NCBI RefSeq assembly: GCF_004319545.1
Contig: NZ_CP036313.1
Span: 3,040,501 to 3,104,500 of the forward strand
Direction of reading: 5' to 3'
Source of the DNA: Desulfobacter hydrogenophilus
GTDB taxonomy: Bacteria; Desulfobacterota; Desulfobacteria; Desulfobacterales; Desulfobacteraceae
Length of the DNA stretch: 64,000 nt
A program made the position numbers and the translations under genes. How positions within the stretch are numbered: the first letter of the stretch is position 1; every line of letters begins with the position of its first letter. Shown here piece by piece: positions 8,954-18,514 of this stretch. The notes beneath the pieces are model-generated. The model did no database searches, was not told the DNA's origin, and saw nothing but the letters and a program-made list of their open reading frames with translations.

Positions 8954-10687
8954 ATGAGTGATTTTTCCTTCAAGGATCTTGACGTTCTCCATGAATCGGG
9001 GATTTTTTCCCATCTGGACTACTATTTTTCCACAACCATGGCTAATATCTTTAAAGATTCAGGACCGTTGGAAATTATTTCCGCAGCATTGACCTGCAGG
9101 GCACTTTCCAAAGGCTGCATCTGTCTGAATCTTACAAGTGTGGCCGGGACCGTTCTGAAATCGTCCGAGGGCAAAGAACTTATCCAGCTTCCGGAACTCG
9201 AATGCTGGTGCAATATCCTTGAAAATTCTGCCATGGTGGGCACGCAAGTTTCAAATTGCGGGAAAAAAGAAAATGATATGGCGTCCTGCATTGGTAACTA
9301 TCCCTTGATCCTTGACCGTGACAACGATCTTTATCTTTCCAGGTACTACGATTTTCAATGCCGGCTCTCAGAAAACATCAGGGCACGGATTAAACGGCAG
9401 ATTCCCGGACCTGATGATGCGTTTGTGGCGCATAGGCCGGCGTCTTATTTTGACAGCCAGGATACCAACAAAACTTTTGGGCAGCTGCAGGCCGTCAAAA
9501 AGGCCCTTTGTTCCGGTTTTATAGTGGTGTCCGGTGGACCGGGTACCGGAAAAACTTATATTACGGATATAATACAGACACTTTTGAGTACCTGGGCCAA
9601 TGAAAATGACCTGGCGCCTCCTACAGTGATGTGTCTTGCACCCACGGGCAAGGCCGCCGCCAGATTGAAAAACGGGGCGACCATTCACAGTGCGCTTAAA
9701 CCGGTGAAAAACGGAACAGGGTTCAGGTACAATGAAGCCAATCCCCTGGCCGCAGACCTGGTGATTGTTGATGAAGCATCCATGATTGACATGGCGCTTA
9801 TGACAAGACTTCTTGAAGCCATCCGCCCTGATGCACGCATTGTCATGCTTGGTGATATGAATCAACTTTCTCCTGTTCAGGCCGGTGCCGTGTTTTTTGA
9901 CCTGTGTCATGCAGATGTTTTATCCGATTTTCGGGTTTTTCTGGATGTTAATTTCAGGTCCGGGGGAAAAGTTGGCATTGAAAAGCTTGCAAAGGCCGTT
10001 AATGTCAGTGATGCGGATACTGTGGCAGATATCCTTAAGGCAGACTATCCTGATCTTGTCTTTGTGGATACCGCCGAAGAAAAGGAGGGATATCAGGCTC
10101 GCCTTGAATCCAGTATCCTGGAAGGGTACAAGTCGCTTTGGGATGCAGTATCTATAGAGCAGGCAATGGCTGCCATTGATGACTTTCGTGTGCTGTGCGC
10201 CCACAATTTAGGACACAGTGGAACATTACAAATTAATCATCTATGTGAAAAAATATTACGATCTAAAGAGAAAGATGGTATAAATCGGCCTGTTTTTAAA
10301 ATGCTTTTGATGGTCCGGCGCAATGATTACAAAAGGTTGCTGTTTAACGGTGATACCTGTGTGGTCATTGAAGAAAATGGGATGTCCACGGCCTGGTTTG
10401 ACGAAAAACAATCAGGTACCAGGCATTTCAGGTTATCTGATCTGCCCGAATGTGAACCCGGGTTTGCCGTGACCGTCCATAAAAGCCAGGGATCGGAATT
10501 TGACACTGTGTTGATTATTATCCCTGAACAGATATCACCGGTTGTTACCCGGCAGTTGCTTTATACGGGTATCACACGGTCCCGGAAAAAAGTGATTATT
10601 TTCGGCAGCATGCCCATGATCCGGCAGGCCGTACAGACCTCGGTTGAACGTAGATCCAACCTGCAGGCCTTACTGGATGGGGAATAG
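8954..10687 (+). CDS. recD: RecD-type helicase (exonuclease V alpha subunit)
   Basis: 577 residues. Family role: the 5'-3' helicase of RecBCD in double-strand break repair. Walker A is GGPGTGKT at residues 194-201. Then come motif Ia LAPTGKAAARLK, the DEAS box VIVDEASMID, motif III LGDMNQLSPVQAG, motif V AVTVHKSQGSEFDTV and motif VI YTGITRSRKKVIIFG. The N-terminal ~180 residues match the poorly conserved RecD interaction region. RecB and RecC are not adjacent in this window. Ribosome site weak. A RecD2 assignment is less likely because the long N-terminal HhH region is missing. Confidence 0.88.
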   Translation: MSDFSFKDLDVLHESGIFSHLDYYFSTTMANIFKDSGPLEIISAALTCRALSKGCICLNLTSVAGTVLKSSEGKELIQLPELECWCNILENSAMVGTQVSNCGKKENDMASCIGNYPLILDRDNDLYLSRYYDFQCRLSENIRARIKRQIPGPDDAFVAHRPASYFDSQDTNKTFGQLQAVKKALCSGFIVVSGGPGTGKTYITDIIQTLLSTWANENDLAPPTVMCLAPTGKAAARLKNGATIHSALKPVKNGTGFRYNEANPLAADLVIVDEASMIDMALMTRLLEAIRPDARIVMLGDMNQLSPVQAGAVFFDLCHADVLSDFRVFLDVNFRSGGKVGIEKLAKAVNVSDADTVADILKADYPDLVFVDTAEEKEGYQARLESSILEGYKSLWDAVSIEQAMAAIDDFRVLCAHNLGHSGTLQINHLCEKILRSKEKDGINRPVFKMLLMVRRNDYKRLLFNGDTCVVIEENGMSTAWFDEKQSGTRHFRLSDLPECEPGFAVTVHKSQGSEFDTVLIIIPEQISPVVTRQLLYTGITRSRKKVIIFGSMPMIRQAVQTSVERRSNLQALLDGE

Positions 10688-10716
10688 ACCTGGAATAACG
10701 GTGGGTCGATATGTTG

Positions 10717-10811
10717 ACTGATATGGGTCGGTCTGGGAAGTGCGCCGGGTATGGCATACAACATAACATGAAAGCAGCTTGAAGCAGCCTTGGGGCTTTC
10801 GTATAAATTTT
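10717..10811 (+). repeat. Dispersed ~100-bp repeat, copy C (diverged)
   Basis: The 3' half matches best: CATACAACATAACATGAAAG, then CAGCTTGAAGCAG and GGCTTTCGTATAAATTT. These correspond to CCCACAACAAAACATGAAAG and ACTTTCATATAAAAT in copy B. The 5' half keeps only CTGAT and GGTCGGTCT. It fills the recD-resB gap. Confidence 0.5.
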
Positions 10812-10826
10812 AGTGAAAGAATTGTT

Positions 10827-12197
10827 TTGAAACAAAAAGACAGCTTTGCCGATCAGATATGGATGTTTTTTGCCTCGGTGAAACTCACTGTTTATACCCT
10901 GGTGCTTTTAGCCGGAACCTCCATTATTGGGACTGTGATTTTGCAGAACGCACGTCCCGAAGCCTATATCAGGCTTTACGGCCAAGGGGTGTACAATATG
11001 ATCCAGGTGCTTGATTTGGACAGGATGTATCAGGCCTGGTGGTTCCTGCTGCTCATGGTGGTATTATGCGTTAATATTGTTGTCTGTTCCATTGACCGGC
11101 TTTCGGCGACCTGGAAAATCATTTTCCCTAAAAATATTTCAGTCAATCCCAGGCGGTTTGAAAAAGCTAAAAATAGGCAGCAGTTTGACAGTCACCTTTC
11201 AATGGACCGCGTTGCGCGCCAGGCCAGACAGGTACTTGCCGGCCGGGCCGGCAAAGTGATTGAAAAGACAGAGGACGCGGGTCTGCTTTTGTATGCGGAA
11301 AAAGGCCGGTGGTCCCGTCTTGGGGTTTACGTGGTTCATGCAAGTGTGCTGATGCTGCTTGCTGGTGCCCTGATCGGGTCTGCCTTGGGATTTAAGGCCA
11401 ACTTGCGTCTGGACGAGGGGCAAACTGCAGATACCGTGTTTGATAGCCATACACGGTTGCCCATAAAGCTGCCGTTCACGGTCCGGTGCAATGATTTTCA
11501 GGTTAAATTTTACGATACGGGGGCGCCGGATGAATTTAAATCCAGTTTGACCATCCTCGAAAACAACCAGGAAAGTTTTACGGAAAATATTTTGGTCAAC
11601 CATCCGTTAAGGTATAAGGGTATCAATATCTTCCAGGCTTCCTACGGTGCAACCGCACCTGATGAAGCCGTGTTTGAAATCATTGACAGTGAAATCGGGG
11701 CAATTGAGACACACACCATAAAAAACGGCGGAGTTGTGTCACTGCCGGCTGGTGCCGGTAATTTTACATTTGAGGGGTTTGTGCCCCATTATGACTTCAA
11801 CGGTCATGACCTTGGTGAGGCGTTTATCGGGCGCCTTGATACAACCGATGGCCGGAATGTTCAAATTGTTTTGCCCACCAAGTTTCCCACTTTTGATAAA
11901 ATGCGTAAGGGCAGATTCACAATTGAGGTCAAATCCTGGGACCAGGCCTATTATACCGGACTTCAGGTAACAAAGGACCCGGGTGTTCCCTTTGTGTACA
12001 CAGGCTTTCTTCTTATGATCATCGGCTGCTGGGTCACTTTTTTTGTTTCCCATCAGTCCGTGTGTATCGGCCTTGAACAAGCTGGATCCGGCAGTACCCG
12101 GGTGTGGGTCGCCGGCCGGGCCAACCGTAATGTCCAGAGTACCAATTTGACCGTCAAAAAACTTGTAAAGGAATTAAAGGACGTATCAGGCAAATGA
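10827..12197 (+). CDS. resB: Cytochrome c biogenesis protein ResB/Ccs1
   Basis: Membrane component of the system II haem c ligation machinery; with CcsA it delivers and attaches haem to apocytochromes on the periplasmic side. 456 residues from TTG at 10827. A longer frame to 10779 exists but lies inside a dispersed repeat, so I prefer the shorter start (moderate certainty). Hydrophobic segments are near residues 15-37, 68-90 and 165-187, with a large periplasmic domain and a last helix near 385-405. The stop overlaps ccsA by four bases. Confidence 0.9.
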   Translation: MKQKDSFADQIWMFFASVKLTVYTLVLLAGTSIIGTVILQNARPEAYIRLYGQGVYNMIQVLDLDRMYQAWWFLLLMVVLCVNIVVCSIDRLSATWKIIFPKNISVNPRRFEKAKNRQQFDSHLSMDRVARQARQVLAGRAGKVIEKTEDAGLLLYAEKGRWSRLGVYVVHASVLMLLAGALIGSALGFKANLRLDEGQTADTVFDSHTRLPIKLPFTVRCNDFQVKFYDTGAPDEFKSSLTILENNQESFTENILVNHPLRYKGINIFQASYGATAPDEAVFEIIDSEIGAIETHTIKNGGVVSLPAGAGNFTFEGFVPHYDFNGHDLGEAFIGRLDTTDGRNVQIVLPTKFPTFDKMRKGRFTIEVKSWDQAYYTGLQVTKDPGVPFVYTGFLLMIIGCWVTFFVSHQSVCIGLEQAGSGSTRVWVAGRANRNVQSTNLTVKKLVKELKDVSGK

Positions 12198-13027
12198 ATT
12201 CATCCCTGCTTTTATCGGCTGCAACATTTATCTATGCATTGGCATCGGTATTTTATATCGGATCTTTTTCGTTTAAAAAACAAGCGGTTGCCCGGTTTGG
12301 ATTCTGGGTAATTGTTATCGGGCTCGTGGCCAATACCGGCGGGATTTTACTGCGCTGGATGGAGTCCTACCATATGGGATACGGGCATGCACCCTTTTCC
12401 AATATGTATGAGTCCCTGGTTTTTTTTTCATGGACTGCCGCGGCCCTCTATGTGTTTGTGGAATTTAAATACAAGGAAAGCATCATCGGCGTATTTGTCT
12501 CTCCCTTGATCTTTCTGGGTATTGCCTATGCCAGTTTTGATCCGTCTATCACGTCAAAAATCATGCCGTTGATCCCCGCACTTAAGTCCAACTGGCTGAT
12601 TGCCCATGTAATTACCTGTTTTCTAGGGTATGCAGGCTTTGCCCTTGCCTTTGGGTTCAGTTTTATGTATTTCATCAAACCCAAAGATCCCGGGACAAAA
12701 CGTTTGTTTGCAAAACTGCCGGACTGGGATACCATTGATGAACTGACCTACCAGATGATTGTTTTCGGGTTTCTTTTTCTGACCATCGGTATCATCACAG
12801 GTTCTGTCTGGGCCAATTCCGCCTGGGGCAAATACTGGTCCTGGGATCCTAAAGAAACCTGGTCTTTGATTACCTGGTTTATTTACGCCATTTTCCTGCA
12901 TCTGCGGCTGATACGCGGGTGGTACGGGAAAAATCTTGCCCTTGTTTCCATCATCGGATTTATAGGGGTTTTGTTCACCTATTTCGGCGTAAATTTCCTT
13001 TTATCCGGGCTTCATAGTTACGGCTAA
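12194..13027 (+). CDS. ccsA: Cytochrome c biogenesis protein CcsA/ResC
   Basis: 277 residues, about eight transmembrane helices. The tryptophan-rich haem-handling motif is SVWANSAWGKYWSWDPKETW, followed by LITWFIYAIFLHLR. An early HAPFSNMYESL loop is also typical of the family. It forms the haem channel and synthase with ResB, to which it is translationally coupled. The multihaem cytochrome QrcA, encoded just downstream, is a likely client. A strong terminator follows. Confidence 0.93.
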   Translation: MNSSLLLSAATFIYALASVFYIGSFSFKKQAVARFGFWVIVIGLVANTGGILLRWMESYHMGYGHAPFSNMYESLVFFSWTAAALYVFVEFKYKESIIGVFVSPLIFLGIAYASFDPSITSKIMPLIPALKSNWLIAHVITCFLGYAGFALAFGFSFMYFIKPKDPGTKRLFAKLPDWDTIDELTYQMIVFGFLFLTIGIITGSVWANSAWGKYWSWDPKETWSLITWFIYAIFLHLRLIRGWYGKNLALVSIIGFIGVLFTYFGVNFLLSGLHSYG

Positions 13028-13072
13028 GGGATTCGGAAAAAATAGTTATCATAGATTTTGCGCTGAATTTTT

Positions 13073-13132
13073 ATTCGTATTCAAAGCATAGCTCCGGACG
13101 CATACTCAAATATGTGTCCGGAGTTTTTTTTT
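13073..13132 (+). terminator. Terminator after ccsA; TTCGTATTCAA hairpin copy 2
   Basis: TTCGTATTCAAA leads into a hairpin: CTCCGGACGCATA (from 13092) pairs with TATGTGTCCGGAG (to 13123), followed by nine T residues. This is a rho-independent terminator for resB-ccsA. Its layout matches the hairpin at 8748, so the terminator may derive from a small repeat. The rest of the 459-bp gap to qrcA shows only the promoter at 13318. Confidence 0.85.
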
Positions 13133-13317
13133 AAAATTTTTACTATAGAAAATTACTCTATCTGCCTCCATCAAAATTTTTACGAAAAATTACATTTTGT
13201 CCGGTTATTCTTTTTAACGCCTTATATGATTGTATAAAAGATGCAAATAACCAAAGAAAATAATTTTGAATCCGTTTTTGTTCAGGCCGTTCCGGGGCAA
13301 GGGTTTCCCAATTAAAC

Positions 13318-13346
13318 TTGACAAGGGAAACATATATTAATATAGA
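13318..13346 (+). promoter_or_regulatory. Sigma-70-type promoter of the qrc operon
   Basis: TTGACA (13318-13323), a 17-bp spacer and TATAGA (13341-13346) lie about 140 bp upstream of qrcA. The -35 and spacer are consensus, and the surrounding DNA is AT-rich. This predicts a 5' leader of about 130 nt. Confidence 0.7.
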
Positions 13347-13486
13347 ATGACCGAATTTGTATTTTCCGGACGTATTGCAGAAAATTGGCATGGCAAATGC
13401 TGTTCTGCGCAAAATATTGGCCTGGGGTTTATCCTCTGGCCGCAAAGGTATGGTAACATCAACATTTTAACATTGATGGAGTTTTC

Positions 13487-14158
13487 ATGAGTGAACTAGA
13501 AAACAAAGCAAACGATGATCCTGGGGGGGGTGCTCACCACGGCATCAACAATGGTCCAGAAGATGACAAGGGGTTAGGCCTTGGCGTCATCTTTTTTATG
13601 GGGGCATTTCTGGTATGCTTCCTGTCGGGCTGGCTGCTGTTTCCAAAATTGCTTTATTCAAAAAAGGAGCAGCCTTTTAATTTCGATCACAGCCTTCATG
13701 TCGAAGAAATAGGTGATTGTGAAACTTGCCATTTTCTCAGAGAAGACGGTACATTCTCCGGAATTCCGGGCCTGGAATCCTGTATGGAATGCCATACGGA
13801 TGAACCCATGGGAGAAACCGACGACGAAGCCGTGTTTGCAGAGGAGTATGTGGCCCAAGGAAAAGAAGTGCCCTGGCTGATTTATGCCAAACAGCCTGAT
13901 TGCGTGTATTTTTCCCATGCAGCTCATATCGTTGCAGGCGGCATGGATTGTAAAACCTGTCATGGTCACATTGGAGAGACCTCATCTTCGCGGCCCTATG
14001 AGGAAAATAGAATTACCGGCTACAGCCGTGATATTTGGGGCAAAAATATCTGGGGGATCAAAAAGAATTCCTGGGATCGTATGAAGATGGATGACTGTGC
14101 GGATTGCCACCTGGAAGAAATGGGTCATAAAGGCTACTGCTTCCAGTGCCACAAGTAA
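13487..14158 (+). CDS. qrcA: Qrc complex multihaem cytochrome c subunit
   Basis: 223 residues. One N-terminal transmembrane anchor is seen (about 29-50) and the rest is periplasmic. Five canonical CxxCH haem sites are visible: CETCH, CMECH, CKTCH, CADCH and CFQCH. The family is described as hexahaem; a sixth site could be a non-canonical one around CVYFSH. In Qrc it takes electrons from type I cytochrome c3 and passes them to the iron-sulfur subunit. First gene of the qrcABCD operon, behind a consensus promoter. Confidence 0.92.
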   Translation: MSELENKANDDPGGGAHHGINNGPEDDKGLGLGVIFFMGAFLVCFLSGWLLFPKLLYSKKEQPFNFDHSLHVEEIGDCETCHFLREDGTFSGIPGLESCMECHTDEPMGETDDEAVFAEEYVAQGKEVPWLIYAKQPDCVYFSHAAHIVAGGMDCKTCHGHIGETSSSRPYEENRITGYSRDIWGKNIWGIKKNSWDRMKMDDCADCHLEEMGHKGYCFQCHK

Positions 14159-14202
14159 GATACCTCAAGGACAAAAATTTCAAAGTTTATAAAGGATGAC
14201 TT

Positions 14203-16323
14203 ATGAAAATTGACAGACGAAGCTTCTTGGGATTGGGACTTGGCGCGGCGGCCGGCATCGCGCTTTCCCCTGTGGGTGTCAAGCTGACAGATGATTCTTC
14301 CATCTGGACCCAGAATTGGCCCTGGACCCCTGTCCCTGAAGACGGAGAAATAACCTATGACCGGTCCGTGTGCAGCCTGTGTCCAGGTGCCTGCGGTATC
14401 AGCGTCAGAAAAATAAACGGACGGCCTGTTAAAATTGAAGGCCTTGACGATCACCCCATTAATAACGGTGGTGCCTGTCTACACGGCATTGCCGGTCTGC
14501 AGTATCTTTATGATCCTGCGAGGATAAAAACCCCGTTAAAGAAAAACGGGAATAAATTTGAAAAAATTTCCTGGGATGAGGCCATCTCACTTGTGGCCGG
14601 GAAATTGGGTGAAATCCGTGAAAGCGGTACACCTGAATCCCTGGGGCTGATTTCCGGTGCCGACAACGGTTCCATGGCCCAGCTTTTTAGGCGGTTTATG
14701 GATGCGTTCGGCTCTCCCAATACGTATACCATGCCAAGCCTCGAATCCAATCTGGCGCTGACCGCTGCCGCCCTTCACAGCGCAGATCGAAGCCTTGGAT
14801 TTGATATTGATCATTCCGATTTCATTTTAAGTTTCGGTGCGGCAATTATTGAGGGCTGGGGGTCACCTGTTGCCTGTATCCAGGCCAATGCGTCAAGGCA
14901 TGAGCGCAAGGCCAAGCTTGTACAGGTTGATTACAGACTGTCCAATACGGCCAATGCCGCCGATAAAATCATTGCCGTGAAACCCGGCACTGAAGCAGAT
15001 CTGGCCTTGGGTCTTTGTGCGGTACTGCTTGCAAAGACTAAGATTGCAAAGGATTCGCTTTCCGGGGACGTAAACAAGTTGGCTTTCTCTGCTATGTTGG
15101 AGAAAGAGTATACATCGGACAAGGTAGAGGCGATCACCGGTGTCAAAGCTGCGGATGTTGAGGCCCTTGCCATGGCGTTCATCAAGGCCAAAGCACCTGT
15201 GGCCGTGCCGGGAAAGGGCAGGGGAGATGTGGGGCAAAGCCTTCGTGAATTCGCCGCAGTCCAGGCCCTTAATGCCCTGGCAGGACGTCTGAATAAAGAA
15301 GGTGGTGTGTTTGTCATGTGGCCGGCCGGTTATTTAAAATTTCCCGAAAATGTAATGGACGATACTGCTGAACAGGGCGCAGGAAAGGCTAAACTTGCCG
15401 GTTCCGTTACTGAGTTGGTTGACAAGCTTGAAAAGGATGGCGGCCTTTCGGCCCTGTTTATTTATAATGCCAATCCCTGTTATGCTTTGAACAATACTGA
15501 AAAAGTCAAGGCCGCCATGGATAAGGTTGGATTCAAGGTCAGCTTCAGTTCTTTCATGGATGAAACAGCCCTTAAGTCTGATGTGATTTTGCCTGCATCC
15601 ATTTTCCTTGAACGCCTCGAAGATGTCGTTTCCGGTGCCGGCCTTGCCAAAACAGTCGTGGGACTGTGTCGGCCCATGGTTAAGCCCGTATTTGACACTA
15701 AACATCCTGGCGATACACTGATCCTTCTTGCCCAGGCTATGGGCGACAGCATTGCTGAAGGTTTTTCCTGGGACTCCTATGAGGCGTGCCTTGAAGAAGT
15801 GACGGGCGACATTTGGGATACCCTGTCCGACGACGGGTATGTCGTCATTGATGACAAGCCGCCTGTGGGGACCCCTGTAACGGATTTTACTTTCCTTTCC
15901 TCCGCTCCCAAAATTGACGTTCCCATGGGTGAAGGCGATTTCACCCTGGTACCTGTTGATAAGATGCGGCTTGCCGGCGGTTCAATGATTTCTTCTCCTT
16001 TTGCTGTTAAAACCGTTTCCGATACGGTTCTTTCAGGCAAATACAGTGTTGTTGAAATTAATCCGGCCACTGCAGGCGCCTTGAAAGACGGTGATGTTGC
16101 TGTCCTTAAAACCGCCATGGGAACGGTAAAGGTGAAAATCGGCCTTAATGAAGGTATTATGGCCGGCGTGATCGGTATGCCAAGGGGACTTGGACATACC
16201 TTCAACAATCCTTACGTGGCCGGTAAAGGTGTCAATGTCAATGATCTGATCGGCCCGGTCATCGAGCCTGGTTCAGGACTGGATGCTGCCTTTGGAATTA
16301 AAGCCACCCTTTCCAAGGCGTAA
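14203..16323 (+). CDS. qrcB: Qrc complex molybdopterin-oxidoreductase-like subunit
   Basis: 706 residues. A twin-arginine signal (DRRSFLGLGLGAAAG) starts at about residue 4. A Cys cluster CSLCPGACGI plus GGACLHG follows, which would bind one Fe-S cluster. The rest has the DMSO-reductase-family fold, with a C-terminal beta-barrel region. Known Qrc complexes have no molybdenum in this subunit, and it acts structurally and in electron transfer. The short gap to qrcA carries a GGATGA ribosome site. Confidence 0.93.
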   Translation: MKIDRRSFLGLGLGAAAGIALSPVGVKLTDDSSIWTQNWPWTPVPEDGEITYDRSVCSLCPGACGISVRKINGRPVKIEGLDDHPINNGGACLHGIAGLQYLYDPARIKTPLKKNGNKFEKISWDEAISLVAGKLGEIRESGTPESLGLISGADNGSMAQLFRRFMDAFGSPNTYTMPSLESNLALTAAALHSADRSLGFDIDHSDFILSFGAAIIEGWGSPVACIQANASRHERKAKLVQVDYRLSNTANAADKIIAVKPGTEADLALGLCAVLLAKTKIAKDSLSGDVNKLAFSAMLEKEYTSDKVEAITGVKAADVEALAMAFIKAKAPVAVPGKGRGDVGQSLREFAAVQALNALAGRLNKEGGVFVMWPAGYLKFPENVMDDTAEQGAGKAKLAGSVTELVDKLEKDGGLSALFIYNANPCYALNNTEKVKAAMDKVGFKVSFSSFMDETALKSDVILPASIFLERLEDVVSGAGLAKTVVGLCRPMVKPVFDTKHPGDTLILLAQAMGDSIAEGFSWDSYEACLEEVTGDIWDTLSDDGYVVIDDKPPVGTPVTDFTFLSSAPKIDVPMGEGDFTLVPVDKMRLAGGSMISSPFAVKTVSDTVLSGKYSVVEINPATAGALKDGDVAVLKTAMGTVKVKIGLNEGIMAGVIGMPRGLGHTFNNPYVAGKGVNVNDLIGPVIEPGSGLDAAFGIKATLSKA

Positions 16324-16354
16324 ACTGTTTACGAAATCATTTTAAGAGGTTCTG

Positions 16355-17212
16355 ATGATAGAAAATAAAAAAGTCCATAAGTTCGGAATGGTTATTGATC
16401 TGGACAAATGCACGGGATGCGGTGCCTGCATGGTCTCGTGCATGTCCGAGAATAACGTTCCGTTTAAGGAGGATGAATCCAACAAAAAGGACAGCATCAC
16501 CTGGATGCGGGTGTACAAACTGACCAATGGAAAGTCCTTCCCGGAAACTGAGATAGTTTACCTGCCCCGTCCCTGCCAGCACTGCGGCGGAATCGGTGAC
16601 CATGGTCATTCTCCCTGCGTATCCGTATGCCCTGCCACTGCAACCGACTACGGTTATGATACAGGTATTGTCAGCCAGATTTATACCCGTTGCTTTGGCT
16701 GCCGGTACTGCATGGGGGCATGCCCGTACCATGCCAGATACTTTAACTGGTGGGATCCAAAATGGCCCGAGGGAATGGAAAAATACTTAAGCCCTAATGT
16801 GTCTCCGCGTATGCGCGGGGTGGTTGAAAAATGCTCCTTTTGCTACCACAGGTATCAGTTGGCCCGGGAACAGGCCATTGTCGAAGACCGTGAAATAGAA
16901 GAGATGGAGTATCAGACCGCCTGCACCACCGCGTGCCCGGCAGGCGCCATTGTGTTTGGTGACCTGAATAACCCGGCTCACAAGGTCCATCAGATCGTTA
17001 AACCCGATCCCCATCCTGACCCCATGAATCACAAGGTTGTGGGTAAATCCAGAAACCCGAAAGTTTTCAGGCTGCTTGAACGTCTTGGCACTAACCCCAA
17101 GGTGTATTACATGTCTGAGCGGGAATGGGTCAGAAAGGCCGGGGACAACTACCTTAAAGGTGAGTGGGAAAATGTTAAAACCCATCATGGGGCGTCTTCA
17201 TCCCATGGTTAA
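16355..17212 (+). CDS. qrcC: Qrc complex four-cluster iron-sulfur subunit
   Basis: 285 residues, no signal peptide of its own; it is presumably co-exported with QrcB. Ferredoxin-like Cys groups appear in order: CTGCGACMVSC (near 23-33), CQHCGG..CVSVCP, CFGCRYCMGACPYH, and CSFCYHR with ACTTACPAGAIVFGD. This is the layout of the family's four Fe-S clusters, which link the haems of QrcA to the quinone site in QrcD. RBS AAGAGG. qrcD follows after 31 bp. Confidence 0.93.
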   Translation: MIENKKVHKFGMVIDLDKCTGCGACMVSCMSENNVPFKEDESNKKDSITWMRVYKLTNGKSFPETEIVYLPRPCQHCGGIGDHGHSPCVSVCPATATDYGYDTGIVSQIYTRCFGCRYCMGACPYHARYFNWWDPKWPEGMEKYLSPNVSPRMRGVVEKCSFCYHRYQLAREQAIVEDREIEEMEYQTACTTACPAGAIVFGDLNNPAHKVHQIVKPDPHPDPMNHKVVGKSRNPKVFRLLERLGTNPKVYYMSEREWVRKAGDNYLKGEWENVKTHHGASSSHG

Positions 17213-17243
17213 CTTGCATAAAACTATTTAGGAGTAATTAGAT

Positions 17244-18500
17244 ATGGATGATGCATTAATACCCGAAGGCGCCAAACGGTGTGCATTCCCGATATTCATG
17301 ATTGGCATTATCATCGTGGGTGCTGTACTGCTTTGGGGCGTTTATGCCATGTTTCTGTGCTGGTTTAAAGGCCTGAATCAGACCAACATGAACGATTACT
17401 ACGGATTTGCCCTGTGGATCTGGGCTGATCTGGCTGTCATTGCGGTTGGTGGCGGTGCTTTTTTCACAGGTCTTTTGAAATATATTTTCAAGGTTGATGA
17501 TCTGAAAAATATTATCAACTTTGCCGTGATCATTGGCTTTATCTGCTACAGCTCAGCCTTGCTGATCCTGGCCATTGATATTGGGCAGCCGCTGCGCGGC
17601 TGGTTTATTTTCTGGCATGCCAATGTGCATTCCATGCTTACAGAGGTGGCCTTTTGTCTGTCCTGCTATTTTGCAGTACTGACCATTGAATTTATTCCCA
17701 ATATCCTGGAAAATCGCCAGGTCAACAAAGTGCCGTTTTTTCACCACCTGGCGCACAACATGCACGGGGTGATGGCCGTATTTGCCGCCACCGGCGCTTT
17801 TTTAAGTTTTTTCCACCAGGGGTCCCTGGGTGGTGTGGCCGGCGTTATGTTTGGCCGTCCTTTTGCCTACCGCGAAGGCCTTTTAATCTGGCCCTGGACC
17901 TTTTTCCTGTTTACCTGGTCTGCCGCAGCATTTGGTCCCTGCTTCACCTTGCTGGTGACCAAGATTACGGAAATGATCACCGGTAAAAAGTTGGTGGGAG
18001 ATAAAACCGTCAATCTGCTGGCAAAAATTTCCGGGTGGATGATTACCACCTATATTATTGCCAAGATCATTGATACCATTTACTGGGCGTTCGTAACCGC
18101 ACCTTCCATGGGCTTTAAACTGGGCCATTTTTACAGCAACAACGGGTTCTACGGATACTGGATTCTTATTACCGAAGTGATTCTGTGCGGTGTTGTTCCG
18201 GGGCTGCTTTTGATTAATAAAAGCACCCGGGAAAATCCTGCCACCCGAACCATTGCCATCATTCTGGGCGTGATTGGTGTATGTCTGAACCGGTGGGTTA
18301 TGGTGCTTCAGATCATGGCTGTGCCTGTGCTGTCCTTTGACACCTGGGCATTGTATATACCAAGCTGGCAGGAAGTGGCGACCACCATTTTACCTGTTGC
18401 TTACGGAATTATCCTGATCGCCGTTGCATACCGGTATCTGCCGGTATTTCCCCAGGAATTGGAACTTAACGAATCTGCCGACACGGCAGCTCAAAACTAA
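17244..18500 (+). CDS. qrcD: Qrc complex NrfD-like menaquinone-binding subunit
   Basis: 418 residues, about ten transmembrane helices, of the NrfD/PsrC family that holds the quinone site. Family-like segments include FMIGIIIVGAVLLWGVYAMF near the start and LTIEFIPNILE, FFHHLAHNMHG and GWMITTYIIAKI in the middle. The predicted role is menaquinone reduction coupled to proton uptake. RBS AGGAG. Directly followed by a small gene of the same operon. Confidence 0.93.
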   Translation: MDDALIPEGAKRCAFPIFMIGIIIVGAVLLWGVYAMFLCWFKGLNQTNMNDYYGFALWIWADLAVIAVGGGAFFTGLLKYIFKVDDLKNIINFAVIIGFICYSSALLILAIDIGQPLRGWFIFWHANVHSMLTEVAFCLSCYFAVLTIEFIPNILENRQVNKVPFFHHLAHNMHGVMAVFAATGAFLSFFHQGSLGGVAGVMFGRPFAYREGLLIWPWTFFLFTWSAAAFGPCFTLLVTKITEMITGKKLVGDKTVNLLAKISGWMITTYIIAKIIDTIYWAFVTAPSMGFKLGHFYSNNGFYGYWILITEVILCGVVPGLLLINKSTRENPATRTIAIILGVIGVCLNRWVMVLQIMAVPVLSFDTWALYIPSWQEVATTILPVAYGIILIAVAYRYLPVFPQELELNESADTAAQN

Positions 18501-18514
18501 TAAAGGAGGTTATA

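Noticed and set aside
10779..10826. Longer N-terminus for ResB starting at a TTG at 10779
   Set aside because: This stretch lies inside a dispersed repeat copy and adds 16 residues without family support; the TTG at 10827 is preferred, though not proven.
13028..13486. CRISPR-like or phage features in the gaps
   Set aside because: No regularly spaced direct repeats, cas genes, integrase or phage structural genes are visible in any gap of the window.
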